DNA of 64,000 bases from Rahnella rivi (GTDB lineage: Bacteria > Pseudomonadota > Gammaproteobacteria > Enterobacterales > Enterobacteriaceae): NCBI RefSeq assembly GCF_019049655.1, contig NZ_JAFMOX010000063.1, positions 237,129 to 301,128 of the forward strand, in the 5' to 3' direction. Shown one piece after another: positions 1-8,668 of the stretch. Every line of letters begins with the position of its first letter. The first letter of the stretch is position 1. The notes below the pieces were generated by a model, which made no database searches, was not told the DNA's origin, and worked only from the letters and a program-made list of their open reading frames with translations. Position numbers and translations under genes: made by a program.

Positions 1-3000
1 CCTTATCGAGTAAACGCAGCCAGGCCCAGCCGCCGTCCGCCTGAAAATAGCTCTGGAAGGTGTCGGCGCTTTTCCCTGATGCCGCGACCGGTGAGTACGT
101 CAGGGACACCTGCGGGTGTAAGCTTGCGGCGTCTGGCCAGCGGAACGTCTGCCAGCCCGGCAGCTGGTTAAAGTACTTCAGGGTGGCGTCGTCTATCTGC
201 AGGTCAGTTTCTACCACGTTGCGGGTTGGGCGGATCTGCAGCTCAAAGGTCACGCCGGGTTTACCCTGCGGGAAGACGCGGCGGCCGAGCTGGCTAAGCT
301 GGTTAACCGCGCTGAGGAAGTCCGGGTTGATACTCATTCCCTGGGTGTTGAGCGGATTAGGTACCCAGCTGTCACCCTGTTTTTCCAGCACGCCGGCCAG
401 TTGCTGGGTAATAAACTGGTCAATCAGGCCGGTATCCGGCGTCAGGTAGTGAGCCAGCTGAGTGAAGTCGGCATCATTTTTGGTGTTATCGAACGGGTAG
501 CGTCCGGTAAATTCGGCCTGCCACGGGTTCTGCACCTGTACCTGCCATGCATTGTTGATCCCGTGCTGCGCCGGAGCCATCACGCCGTTCCACGCCTGTT
601 CCAGCGGCTGAATAAACGCGGCATCGGCAAAGCTGCTCCACTCTCCGCCAAGGCTGGCCGCCAGAAGCTGTGCGTAGTGGCGCCCCTGCGACAGCGTGGT
701 GTCAACGTTGCTGAAGGCAGATTTGACCAGGCTTTGTGCCATCGCCTGCGGGTCGGAGGCATTGGCCACCTGCATCAGCTGTAATCGCGTTTGTGACACC
801 TGCAGCAGGTAGTTGCTGAGGGAAACGCCGGCGGTGTTTTGCGTAGTCTGCGTTTCACCTGCCGCCGGGCTCTCCGGCGGTAACACGGCCAGCAGCGGGG
901 CGAAGGTCTCGCTCAGCACGCGGGTCGGGTCATTGCGCCCGCCGGCAAATCCGACGTCCGGCGTGGTTTTCGACACCAGTTTTTGCGCCGATTTCAGCAG
1001 GGAATCCCCCATCGCTTCGCGGTGCTGACCGGCGGCGCCCTGATAGCGCAGGGTGCGGCTCAGGGCCAGCAGCGGTGACTGACGGGCATCGGCCAGCCGG
1101 GTCAGCTGATCGAGGGAGGTGCTCAGCGAGTCGCTGGTGTTCCAGCGGATGCTGTTGAGGAAATTAAGCCAGGCACTGGTGTAATCGGCAAAGTAGCGTT
1201 CGGTCAGGCGGAACTGCAGCTGGTCTTTGGTCAGCAGCTGCTGTTCGCCTTTATCATCCAGCACCCAGTCGGAGGTGACGTGGCGTGCCGCCGCCGCTTT
1301 ATCCATCGCGTCGCTGACTTCCCCCTCCCAGGCTTCACGGGTGAACATGCCGGGCAGGGTGTTATCGGTGCAGAACAGCTGACCGCCGGCAGACTCTCCA
1401 AGCAGGCTGTCGAGCGTGACGTCGGCATAGTGCGGCGACACACTCAGCAACACCTGCTGATACAGCGCGTTTTCGCTGTTACTGATACCTTTCTGGCTGC
1501 GCAGGATGGTACGCACGTTGGCCACCAGTTGGTCATCGGCAGGCAACTTCCACTGCGGATGGCGCGGCAGCTGCTGCAGGTAAAAGCCGAGCAGCTTGTC
1601 CGAACGGGCCAGCCATTCTCCGGGCGCCACGCCGCCCTGCGCCGTCCACAGAGGAGACAGCACCGGCTGCATAAAGGCCGGATCGGCGTGTTCAGGATGC
1701 AGCAGCATCAGGTAGGCTTTTAGTTGCTGATAGGCCACTTTCCCGGCCAGACGTCGTTCGGCAGAGCCCGGCGGCAGTGACACAAACGCCTGCAGCCGGT
1801 CTTTCAGCGCGTTAACCATAGGCGTTATCAGCATTGCCTGACTTTGCCGTGTATAGGCGGGCCACAGTGCGTTGATCACCGCATCGCGCTGATCGAGGCC
1901 GAAGCGGTGCAGCCACGGCGAACCGTTTTGTTGCCACCACAGCAGGCGGTCAATGTTGTCCTGCAGGGCGACGCTGCGGGTCAGAGTGTCGGACATCGGG
2001 GCCGGCGTGCGGGTCGCCTGCAGCAGCGCCTGGCTGTCGGCGATAAGCGTGCGGTTGGCACAGGCAGATATTCCCATGCCGAGCACCCACAGCCCCGCCA
2101 GCATCAGCGTGCCGATGGCCAGCTTGTCACCGGTGGAAAGATGGTCGCGGCGACCCTGCTGCGTCCGGCTTTGCGCGATAACGCCGTTCCAGGCGGGGGA
2201 TAAATAGCAGGCGTGGGAGTGTTGCTGAACAGAAGCCGATTCAGGGGCAGCAGGCATAAAGAAGATGCCGCTGGCCAGCACGCGCTGATGCTCACCGAGC
2301 CACGGCTGAAAACGCTGCCTGAGCAACGCGCCGGTGTGGTGTTTCAGATCCCCTGACAGCTGCAGCAGCCAGGCCCAGTGTTTGTTCTCGTTCAGCTGCG
2401 CAATGCCCTGTGGAATGAGCGTGGCGGCAAGCTGACTTAGCTGGTCATCAAGTGAGACCGGCGTGCCAGCCGGCCAGTGACAGCCGATACTCTGCACCGG
2501 GCGGTCGTCCTGTTCCCACTGCGGTTCACTCAGGCACACGCCAAACACCGGCGGACGCCAGCTGAGGGTGCGCCCGAGCGCGATAAACTGCCGATAGACG
2601 GCGTCGCTGTTGCCCGCCGGCAGCGTCTGATTAGGCACCGGCTGCGTAGTCCACTGGTATTGTGGTTCAGCCGTCACATCGGTGACCCACAGCACGGCGT
2701 TAAAGGCGCGGCGTCCGCGCATGTCGCGCAGCTGCGTCACGGCGGCCAAATCCAGCGCATCGGCCTCGCCACACCAGATAAGGACGGCATTCTGGCTTTC
2801 CTGCCAGAACGCCTGCGTCAGGCCGGGGGCGATTTTCTCCACCACCGCCGCCTCACCGGTGACCAAAAGCCACGGCTGTTTGTGCTTCCAGTGCCAGCCA
2901 TAGCGGTGACGCAGGGTGAAACGCAGGGTATCAAACGCCGTGATGCGCGCGTCGTCCTGTGCCTCGGGCGGGCGGTTAAAATCGAGCAATTCCAAGGCGA

Positions 3001-3157
3001 AGGCGTAGCGGGCCAGCAGAAAATAGCCCAGCAGGATGACGCCGGTTGCCCACCAGGCCACGCTGTGGGTGAGGGTTTCCCCGTCCGCGTTCAGCCACAA
3101 GAGGCTCAGTGCCAGGGCGAGCATCACCACCAGCATCAGATGAAGGCTTTTAGTCAT
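1..3157 (-). CDS. tssM: T6SS membrane-complex protein TssM (IcmF/VasK), C-terminus beyond window edge
   Basis: Inner-membrane protein of the T6SS TssJLM trans-envelope complex. About 1,052 residues are visible and the reading frame is still open at position 1, so the C-terminal end is missing (family usually 1,100-1,200 residues). Two hydrophobic helices lie within the first ~55 residues (MTKSLHLMLVVMLALALSLL, then a second after SVAWWATG), and a third near residue 345 (LMLAGLWVLGMGISACAN) precedes the large periplasmic part. The segment where some TssM proteins carry a Walker A motif reads WLLVTGEAAVVEK, with no GK[ST], so nucleotide binding there is unlikely. The ATG at 3157 overlaps the last 8 bases of the upstream gene, which implies translational coupling. 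It is the last visible gene of the minus-strand T6SS polycistron. Identification rests on overall TssM character and on its place among vgrG, PAAR and effector genes. Confidence 0.88.
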   Translation of the reverse strand, partial: MTKSLHLMLVVMLALALSLLWLNADGETLTHSVAWWATGVILLGYFLLARYAFALELLDFNRPPEAQDDARITAFDTLRFTLRHRYGWHWKHKQPWLLVTGEAAVVEKIAPGLTQAFWQESQNAVLIWCGEADALDLAAVTQLRDMRGRRAFNAVLWVTDVTAEPQYQWTTQPVPNQTLPAGNSDAVYRQFIALGRTLSWRPPVFGVCLSEPQWEQDDRPVQSIGCHWPAGTPVSLDDQLSQLAATLIPQGIAQLNENKHWAWLLQLSGDLKHHTGALLRQRFQPWLGEHQRVLASGIFFMPAAPESASVQQHSHACYLSPAWNGVIAQSRTQQGRRDHLSTGDKLAIGTLMLAGLWVLGMGISACANRTLIADSQALLQATRTPAPMSDTLTRSVALQDNIDRLLWWQQNGSPWLHRFGLDQRDAVINALWPAYTRQSQAMLITPMVNALKDRLQAFVSLPPGSAERRLAGKVAYQQLKAYLMLLHPEHADPAFMQPVLSPLWTAQGGVAPGEWLARSDKLLGFYLQQLPRHPQWKLPADDQLVANVRTILRSQKGISNSENALYQQVLLSVSPHYADVTLDSLLGESAGGQLFCTDNTLPGMFTREAWEGEVSDAMDKAAAARHVTSDWVLDDKGEQQLLTKDQLQFRLTERYFADYTSAWLNFLNSIRWNTSDSLSTSLDQLTRLADARQSPLLALSRTLRYQGAAGQHREAMGDSLLKSAQKLVSKTTPDVGFAGGRNDPTRVLSETFAPLLAVLPPESPAAGETQTTQNTAGVSLSNYLLQVSQTRLQLMQVANASDPQAMAQSLVKSAFSNVDTTLSQGRHYAQLLAASLGGEWSSFADAAFIQPLEQAWNGVMAPAQHGINNAWQVQVQNPWQAEFTGRYPFDNTKNDADFTQLAHYLTPDTGLIDQFITQQLAGVLEKQGDSWVPNPLNTQGMSINPDFLSAVNQLSQLGRRVFPQGKPGVTFELQIRPTRNVVETDLQIDDATLKYFNQLPGWQTFRWPDAASLHPQVSLTYSPVAASGKSADTFQSYFQADGGWAWLRLLDK

Positions 3158-4565
3158 GACGTTGTTGTTCCAGCAGGTGCCATTCCACATCGAGCCGCTT
3201 ACGCCATAAGCGCAGTGCCAGAGGGACAGAGAAACTCAGTAAGGCCGCGACCACCATCAGCCCGCCGCCCAGCCAGGGCAGCATGCCCATCTGCGTATCA
3301 CGGTCGGCGGGGAGTAATATCAGGGCCAGCATCACAGCCACAATTCCCGCCAGATAGGCCAGCGGATAGCGTGAAATCGTATCGACAGGCATGTCCACGG
3401 GAGCAGCAGGCTGGGTGCTGAGCTGAACCAGGCTGATGGACTCCCCGGACTGTGCGGCGACCAGCTGGCCGCGCTGGCCTAAATCGCATCCCTGCGCCGC
3501 GAGGCACAGGGCAAGCCAGAAGGAGGCCGGGCTCGCAGGGCCTAGTAACAGGGACAGATCGTGACGCCCCTGGGCCGGCAGCATCACGTCGTGTTCATCC
3601 AGTAAGGCCAGCAGGGCGCCGCGCTCCCGGCTGTGCAACCCGGCATCCCACAAATGGCTCAGACGTTTGGCCTCGGTTTGACCGGCGGCAAGAAATCGCG
3701 GGAAGTCCGCATCGAGGTCGTGCGACTGTGTCACCAGCGGGCGGAACAGGTATACCGGGCGGAAAGGCGGGGCTTTTATCACCGGCCCGGAAGACCTCTG
3801 GAAGAGCAGGGCGGAGCTGCTGGCACTGGCCAGACTTTTGCCGTCAAGCAAATGCAGGGCAATCACCAGACGCGGGATGGAAATGTCTTCATCACACCAG
3901 TTGTCCACCAAGGCGGCGTCCGGGGCAATGCTCTGCCAGTGGATGTTCTCAGTGGGCAGGCGTTTTTTTAATTTGGCAGACCAGTACTGTTCGACCGCGT
4001 TTATGGCCTGTTCTTCCGGCGTATTTGTATACAACCATATTTCTATAGAAGACTGCGCACGCAATGTCTCAGACAGCGGCTTGAGCGTCTGGGAGAGAAT
4101 ATCTTTCAATGGGGACTCGCCCAACTGCAAGGGTTGAACGGGGGTGATTTCTGCCGGTTTCGCCGGGGCCTGCGGCGGCTGACCCTCCAGACCCAGTTCC
4201 CGGCTGGCGATATCCGGTTCCGGCGTCAGGCAGTGAAATGCTACCAGCCGCAGACACCGGCGTCCCCAGTGCTGCCAGTGGGCATATTTGCGGTCAATAA
4301 ACAGATGCCGCCAGTCAGTCTGACGACGTGCCTGCAATGCAGCACTGAGCACAAAGGTCATCACCGCAGTGGAGACCAACACCGGCAACAGTAACAGCCA
4401 GAACCAGAATCGCAGATTGGTAAATCCACGCTGAACCGGCCAGGTGAAAAACAACGCGATAGCAGCGAGTGCGACACATGCTGGCGGTAACGCCAGCCAC
4501 CACCACCAGGCAGGAAGTTTGGACAGGGTTTTGCGATCCATATCCGGGAGGCTCCAGTTCATCAT
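3150..4565 (-). CDS. T6SS-associated inner-membrane protein of unknown function
   Basis: Protein of 471 residues that I cannot assign to a named Tss subunit. Two hydrophobic helices lie near the N-terminus (around LPAWWWWLALPPACVALAAI and FWFWLLLLPVLVSTAVMTFV) and two near the C-terminus (around YLAGIVAVMLALILLP and MLPWLGGGLMVVAALLSFSV). Between them is a soluble domain of about 300 residues. The start chosen is the ATG at 4565: it overlaps the stop codon of the PAAR gene in an ATGA arrangement, whereas a longer frame to 4622 would overlap the PAAR gene by 60 bases. Its end overlaps tssM by 8 bases. This tight packing between the PAAR gene and tssM implies a role tied to the T6SS membrane complex or to tip loading. 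That is inference from position only. Confidence 0.75.
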   Translation of the reverse strand: MMNWSLPDMDRKTLSKLPAWWWWLALPPACVALAAIALFFTWPVQRGFTNLRFWFWLLLLPVLVSTAVMTFVLSAALQARRQTDWRHLFIDRKYAHWQHWGRRCLRLVAFHCLTPEPDIASRELGLEGQPPQAPAKPAEITPVQPLQLGESPLKDILSQTLKPLSETLRAQSSIEIWLYTNTPEEQAINAVEQYWSAKLKKRLPTENIHWQSIAPDAALVDNWCDEDISIPRLVIALHLLDGKSLASASSSALLFQRSSGPVIKAPPFRPVYLFRPLVTQSHDLDADFPRFLAAGQTEAKRLSHLWDAGLHSRERGALLALLDEHDVMLPAQGRHDLSLLLGPASPASFWLALCLAAQGCDLGQRGQLVAAQSGESISLVQLSTQPAAPVDMPVDTISRYPLAYLAGIVAVMLALILLPADRDTQMGMLPWLGGGLMVVAALLSFSVPLALRLWRKRLDVEWHLLEQQRHD

Positions 4566-4816
4566 TGCGCTCCGGCGTTCGGCAGGGTTGTTTTGAGAGT
4601 GCAACCACACTGCGCAACACAACCGTCAACAATCACAGCTTTGCCGTTCATTTTCCAGGTCGGATGCCCCTGATTCACAGGCACGGTGCCATGTTGAGAA
4701 CAGCTGACGGTATCACCGGCTAACATCACCGGTTTACCCTCAAAGATGGCACCTGACGCTGAGCTGACTTTGCCACCGTGCGTATGGGGATCGCCTAAGC
4801 GAATGACACCTTTCAT
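4562..4816 (-). CDS. PAAR-domain T6SS spike-tip protein
   Basis: Single-domain protein of 84 residues with the PAAR organisation: an N-terminal GVIRLGDPHTHGG motif, a central G-x-P-V-M-L-A-G-D-T-V-S-C segment, and a C-terminal VDGCVAQCGCTL segment whose Cys and His residues could bind the structural zinc. PAAR proteins sharpen the VgrG trimer and can carry effectors. This one has no extra effector domain, so any cargo would be recruited rather than fused. It lies 17 bases after the Sel1 lipoprotein gene and shares a 4-base ATGA overlap with the following membrane-protein gene. Start at ATG 4816, preceded by an AAGGA-type ribosome binding site. Confidence 0.9.
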   Translation of the reverse strand: MKGVIRLGDPHTHGGKVSSASGAIFEGKPVMLAGDTVSCSQHGTVPVNQGHPTWKMNGKAVIVDGCVAQCGCTLKTTLPNAGAQ

Positions 4817-4833
4817 AAGACAGTCCTTTATCT

Positions 4834-5811
4834 TTAATAAAGATCGGATTCAATCTGGGAATCAGTAAATATGGAACCTAAGTAAGCCAGTCCATATTTA
4901 GCTGCTAATTTATTAGCCGTAAGTTTTGCCTCTATCAGATCGTCATGTGAAAGCTCTTTTCTGACTTTCTCTTTCTGAGGAACTCTTTTTACATTCAAGT
5001 AATTCGCCAAAGAATACCAGGCATACGCAGTTTTACTGTCCTTTGCCACTCCGGTACCATTGTAATAAATGTCACCTAAGGAAATTCTGGCCTGCAATGC
5101 ACTATCACAATAGGTAAAGCTATGACCATCTTGATGACGACACTTTGAGGCTTTCAGATACCAATCTATGGCTTTTACGTCATCTTTCTTCACATACAAA
5201 CCGTTGTAATACATATTTCCGAGATTAAGATTCGAGGGGGACGGGTCATCGTTGTCAATGGAGTTTGCTGATTTCAGATACCAGTTATAGGCAGCCTCAT
5301 AATTGATTGGTGTGCCACGGCCAAGATAATTAGCATTCCCGAGATTAAATTGCGCAGCTGCGTCGTTAAACTTGGCCGCCTGCTCGTAAAGTTCGAATGC
5401 CTTTGCGTAATTGGGAGATGTGCTGGTGTAAAAATCATTACCTTGTTTTACATGGGATGCACCATCCGATTTAAAATTTTGGCTCTCCATATTTGTTAAG
5501 TACATGTCGCCTGTTTTTGATTGTTTTTCTTTTAATACACTTTCCTGAGGCGCATTTGAACTGCGTTTAGCTGAATGGTAAATATCAACTGGAAGCATAA
5601 GAGTATCAGCGACAAAAGAAAGAGGCAGATCAATCAGCGCTAAAGGAAAAAGTGGGGAAGGTATGACAGCAATGTCGTAAGCAGCTCCAGGATAGACTGC
5701 AGGCGGCGTTGCTCCAAGGTTAGTATTGCGTGCGATAACAGATGCACAACCGTTTATTAGCAGTGAATTTATCGCTACAAAAATTAGTAATGCTAACTTA
5801 GAACGATTCAT
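4834..5811 (-). CDS. Lipoprotein with YceK/YidQ-like N-terminal domain and Sel1 repeats, possible immunity protein
   Basis: Protein of 325 residues with a lipoprotein signal peptide (lipobox LINGC, Cys22). Residues about 22-85 resemble the small YceK/YidQ (DUF1375) lipoproteins: CASVIARN, a YPG motif, then L-I-D-L-P-L-S-F and D-T-L-M-L-P-V-D-I. After a linker come about four Sel1-like repeats (residues ~115-290) with recurring motifs such as A-x-x-W-Y-L-K-A and LGNMYYNG. Sel1 lipoproteins are known immunity proteins for some T6SS lipases (the PldB/Tle5b neighbours of Pseudomonas), so a periplasmic protective role is plausible here. That is inference from context. The ATG at 5811 shares one base with the preceding gene's TAA (TAATG), indicating coupled translation. 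A YceK-like domain joined to Sel1 repeats is an architecture I do not recognise from named proteins. Confidence 0.8.
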   Translation of the reverse strand: MNRSKLALLIFVAINSLLINGCASVIARNTNLGATPPAVYPGAAYDIAVIPSPLFPLALIDLPLSFVADTLMLPVDIYHSAKRSSNAPQESVLKEKQSKTGDMYLTNMESQNFKSDGASHVKQGNDFYTSTSPNYAKAFELYEQAAKFNDAAAQFNLGNANYLGRGTPINYEAAYNWYLKSANSIDNDDPSPSNLNLGNMYYNGLYVKKDDVKAIDWYLKASKCRHQDGHSFTYCDSALQARISLGDIYYNGTGVAKDSKTAYAWYSLANYLNVKRVPQKEKVRKELSHDDLIEAKLTANKLAAKYGLAYLGSIFTDSQIESDLY

Positions 5812-6299
5812 TAATATTTATCCCGGTTAGCGTAGGTGGTAGTTACCGTCTGCGGGAGATTATTGGATATTTTCTCTACACCAAAAACAGCGGACTGGAA
5901 TCCTGCCATGTATAGAATGACCAATGGGGTATCGATTTTTTGTTCTGTCATATAATTTTGTGTGCCAGCACTGACACTGTACTTAGCATTTTTGTTTGAA
6001 GGCATAAGAAGTCCGAGGCCTTTTATCATGACTGTACACTCAGAATAATTCTCATCTTTAAGCGCTTGCCTGGACGGGACTACCACTGGCAAAAACTCAG
6101 GGGACTGCTGTTCTGACATCATTAACGCCAGATACTCGCCACTGGTCTGTTTCTGAATGTAGAAATCTGCCACATTTTCAAACTTATAACTCCCCTGAAT
6201 ATCAGGACAGGCTTGTACAGATTGCAAGGATGAGGCATTACAACCCGCCAAAAGTAATCCTATCAAAGGTAGCGCACACTTCCATTTTGCGAAATTCAT
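5811..6299 (-). CDS. Small lipoprotein of unknown function in T6SS effector/immunity block
   Basis: Protein of 162 residues with a clear lipoprotein signal peptide (LLLAGC, Cys20). The mature part contains two further cysteines, in QACPD and YSECTV, that could form a disulphide in the periplasm. No recognised domain. It sits between the Tli3 paralogues and the Sel1 lipoprotein, in the same direction, and overlaps the latter by one base. An immunity or accessory role for the T6SS effector is a guess from position. The 133 bases between it and the last Tli3 copy form the largest gap inside the cluster, so an internal promoter could lie there. Confidence 0.7.
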   Translation of the reverse strand: MNFAKWKCALPLIGLLLAGCNASSLQSVQACPDIQGSYKFENVADFYIQKQTSGEYLALMMSEQQSPEFLPVVVPSRQALKDENYSECTVMIKGLGLLMPSNKNAKYSVSAGTQNYMTEQKIDTPLVILYMAGFQSAVFGVEKISNNLPQTVTTTYANRDKY

Positions 6300-6432
6300 T
6301 TAGTTCCCTCTTATACGACTCTAAAAATGTTATTTTTTGCCTAACGCTTCGATGACTTTCGCGGGAAGCGAGGTTCATGTTTTATTCACACCCATCACGT
6401 CATCTGGCGAATCTTGATTTCATTTATAGCTT

Positions 6433-7182
6433 TCATTCCGTTGTAATTCCTAAGTTCGGGTCACAGCGCATATGATCCCAGCCGGTATAGTTTTTGACTT
6501 CGGGGACTTTATTAGGAATATTCTGCCAGTTAGGTTTAAAGGCATCGATAACCCAGGGTTTAGGGCTATTCACTGAATTCCAGGATAAATACTCTCTGCC
6601 CCAATCTAATCCCGAATTACCCGGCATTAAGCGGTCTTGCTTTAAGTTCCCGCGATGATCACGAAAAGTAAATGCAATCCCGCTTCCGCCAGGTGAGAGG
6701 CGAGGGTCATCAAAGGGCTTAGAGCTCATGTAAAGATCACCTTGTGTCGTCAGGACAAATCCCTGGTTATTGACAACTGTGATTGACTTAAGAAATTGAT
6801 ATTCAGGGTATGACGCTTTGTATCGTTCTGCCCCCCCTCCAGGAGCGTAGCGTGCGCCCATCCATGTCTGACCATAGTCTTTTGAAATCAAATAGCTACT
6901 GGTACTGTTATATTGCGGTATGACGATATATTGTTCAGATGGGTGTATGAACGTTTTTGTAAATATCCTATATCCATCTGATATTTCGTAGATTTCACTG
7001 TGAATATTTTTCTTTGTATCAATGTAATTAAGACCACCCTCGCAATTACTTCCCACAAGTTCTAAGTAACGATGGTCGTCAAATCGATATACCACCTGTG
7101 TTGGAGGGGACTGAGGTGTGGCCTGACATGCACTGATTAAGCCCGCCATAAGGGCTATGCCAGTTCTTTGAATAAGCATCAT
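6433..7182 (-). CDS. Tli3-type T6SS immunity lipoprotein, paralogue 1
   Basis: Lipoprotein of 249 residues (lipobox LISAC, Cys19) and the most promoter-distal of three tandem paralogues following the Tle3-type effector. Conserved blocks shared by all three are PPTQVVYRFD, H-R-Y-L-E-L, the SKDYGQTW-type segment, APGGGA, and a long C-terminal block from MSSKPFDDPRLSPGGSG to WDHMRCDPNLG. The central third (residues ~44-130) and the last few residues (GITTE) are specific to this copy. Family knowledge: Tli3 proteins sit in the periplasm, anchored by lipid, and neutralise the partner lipase Tle3. The ATG at 7182 overlaps the stop codon of paralogue 2 in an ATGA arrangement. Confidence 0.82.
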   Translation of the reverse strand: MMLIQRTGIALMAGLISACQATPQSPPTQVVYRFDDHRYLELVGSNCEGGLNYIDTKKNIHSEIYEISDGYRIFTKTFIHPSEQYIVIPQYNSTSSYLISKDYGQTWMGARYAPGGGAERYKASYPEYQFLKSITVVNNQGFVLTTQGDLYMSSKPFDDPRLSPGGSGIAFTFRDHRGNLKQDRLMPGNSGLDWGREYLSWNSVNSPKPWVIDAFKPNWQNIPNKVPEVKNYTGWDHMRCDPNLGITTE

Positions 7183-7919
7183 TTTGAAGCCAATCCTAAG
7201 TTCGGGTCACAGCGCATATGATCCCAGCCGGTATAGTTTTTGACTTCGGGGACTTTATTAGGAATATTCTGCCAGTTAGGTTTAAAGGCATCGATAACCC
7301 AGGGTTTAGGGCTATTCACTGAATTCCAGGATAAATACTCTCTGCCCCAATCTAACCCAGAATTACCTGGCATTAACCGGTCTTGTTTTAAGTTCCCGCG
7401 GTGATCAAGAAAAGTATATGCAATCCCGCTTCCGCCAGGTGAGAGACGTGGGTCATCAAAGGGCTTAGAGCTCATGTAGATATCACCGGCTTTTGTGAGC
7501 ATAAAGCCCTGATCGTTGACGACGGTGAATGATTCAACTTCGTCTTTAGTTGGACCGGAAGAACCGTATCTTTTCGCACCCCCGCCAGGAGAAAACCGGG
7601 CCCTGTCCCAAGTTTCCCCATAGTCTTTTGAGATTAAAAAACCCGAAATATCGTTGTAAGCTACAACTATGTAACGTTCGGAAGGATGAATATATGTTTT
7701 GGTAAAAAGTCTGTAAAACTGGGAAGTTATTTCAGTATGAATATTCCTACGAGTATCTTTGAACCAAAGAGCACCTTCACATTCGAAGCCTTTCAATTCA
7801 AGATAACGGTGATCATCAAATCGATAGACAACTTGCGTTGGAGGGGACTGAGGTGTGGCCTGACATGCACTGATTAAGCCCGCCATAAGGCCTATGCCAG
7901 TTCTTTGAATAAGCATCAT
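7179..7919 (-). CDS. Tli3-type T6SS immunity lipoprotein, paralogue 2
   Basis: Lipoprotein of 246 residues (lipobox LISAC, Cys19). Its first ~42 residues are nearly identical to paralogue 1, while its C-terminal part (from SFTVVNDQGFMLTKAGDIYM to GLASK) is identical to paralogue 3. It is therefore a mosaic of its two neighbours, apart from a unique middle. This pattern suggests duplication followed by gene conversion or unequal crossover. The ATG at 7919 overlaps the stop codon of paralogue 3 (ATGA), so translation is coupled. Role as for the other copies: periplasmic protection against a Tle3-type lipase. Confidence 0.82.
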   Translation of the reverse strand: MMLIQRTGIGLMAGLISACQATPQSPPTQVVYRFDDHRYLELKGFECEGALWFKDTRRNIHTEITSQFYRLFTKTYIHPSERYIVVAYNDISGFLISKDYGETWDRARFSPGGGAKRYGSSGPTKDEVESFTVVNDQGFMLTKAGDIYMSSKPFDDPRLSPGGSGIAYTFLDHRGNLKQDRLMPGNSGLDWGREYLSWNSVNSPKPWVIDAFKPNWQNIPNKVPEVKNYTGWDHMRCDPNLGLASK

Positions 7920-8656
7920 TTTGAAGCCAATCCTAAATTCGGGTCACAGCGCATATGATCCCAGCCGGTATAGTTTTTGACTTCGGGGACTTTATTAGGA
8001 ATATTCTGCCAGTTAGGTTTAAAGGCATCGATAACCCAGGGCTTAGGGCTATTGACTGAATTCCAGGATAAATACTCTCTGCCCCAATCTAACCCAGAAT
8101 TACCTGGCATTAACCGGTCTTGTTTTAAGTTCCCGCGGTGATCAAGAAAAGTATATGCAATCCCGCTTCCGCCAGGTGAGAGACGTGGGTCATCAAAGGG
8201 TTTGGAACTCATGTAAATATCACCAGCTTTAGTCAGCATAAAACCCTGATCGTTGACTACAGTGAATGATTCGATATCTTCCCTTTGAGGTTTATCATCA
8301 GCATATCTGACTGCACCTCCCCCAGGAGCGTAACTGGCCATATCCCATGTACGACCAAAATCTTTGGAAATATAGAACCCAGACCCTTCGAATTCAGTAA
8401 TTGCTACATACCTTTCCGATGGATGGATATAACGTTTCGTGAAAATTTTGTAAAATTGTTCCTCTACTTGAGAATGAATCCCCAATTTTGTATCGGTAAA
8501 CCACAGAGCGCCTTCGCAGTTGTAACCTACTAACTCCAGATAGCGATGATTATCAAAACGATAAACTACTTGTGTTGGAGGCGACTGAGGTGCTGCATTG
8601 CATGCATGAACAAAATTCGCCAGTACTATTATTGCTATTATTTTAATCGGTTTCAT
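7916..8656 (-). CDS. Tli3-type T6SS immunity lipoprotein, paralogue 3 (effector-adjacent)
   Basis: Lipoprotein of 246 residues, with a signal peptide unlike the other two copies (MKPIKIIAIIVLANFVHAC, Cys19) but the same mature start (APQSPPTQVVYRFD). It begins 12 bases after the effector stop codon, with an AAGGAAAG ribosome binding site, so it is the best candidate for the cognate immunity protein of the adjacent lipase. The other two copies may protect against lipase variants of rival strains. The C-terminal ~110 residues match paralogue 2 exactly and paralogue 1 almost exactly. Confidence 0.85.
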   Translation of the reverse strand: MKPIKIIAIIVLANFVHACNAAPQSPPTQVVYRFDNHRYLELVGYNCEGALWFTDTKLGIHSQVEEQFYKIFTKRYIHPSERYVAITEFEGSGFYISKDFGRTWDMASYAPGGGAVRYADDKPQREDIESFTVVNDQGFMLTKAGDIYMSSKPFDDPRLSPGGSGIAYTFLDHRGNLKQDRLMPGNSGLDWGREYLSWNSVNSPKPWVIDAFKPNWQNIPNKVPEVKNYTGWDHMRCDPNLGLASK

Positions 8657-8668
8657 TTACTTTCCTTG

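Larger units (their letters stand above)
6433..8656 (-). repeat. Three-copy tandem immunity gene array, period about 740 bp
   Basis: Three head-to-tail copies begin at 8656, 7919 and 7182. The DNA at about 7923-8215, 7186-7480 and 6455-6740 (gene 3' ends) is almost identical among copies. The middle segments are strongly diverged. Each junction has the same ATGA start/stop overlap, as expected if the array grew by unequal crossing over between repeated 3' ends. Confidence 0.85.

Noticed and set aside
2477..3421. 314-codon plus-strand frame in the tssM region
   Set aside because: It lies opposite tssM and the neighbouring membrane-protein gene, both with clear family or operon support; the translated product is rich in Arg, His and Gln as expected of an antisense shadow.
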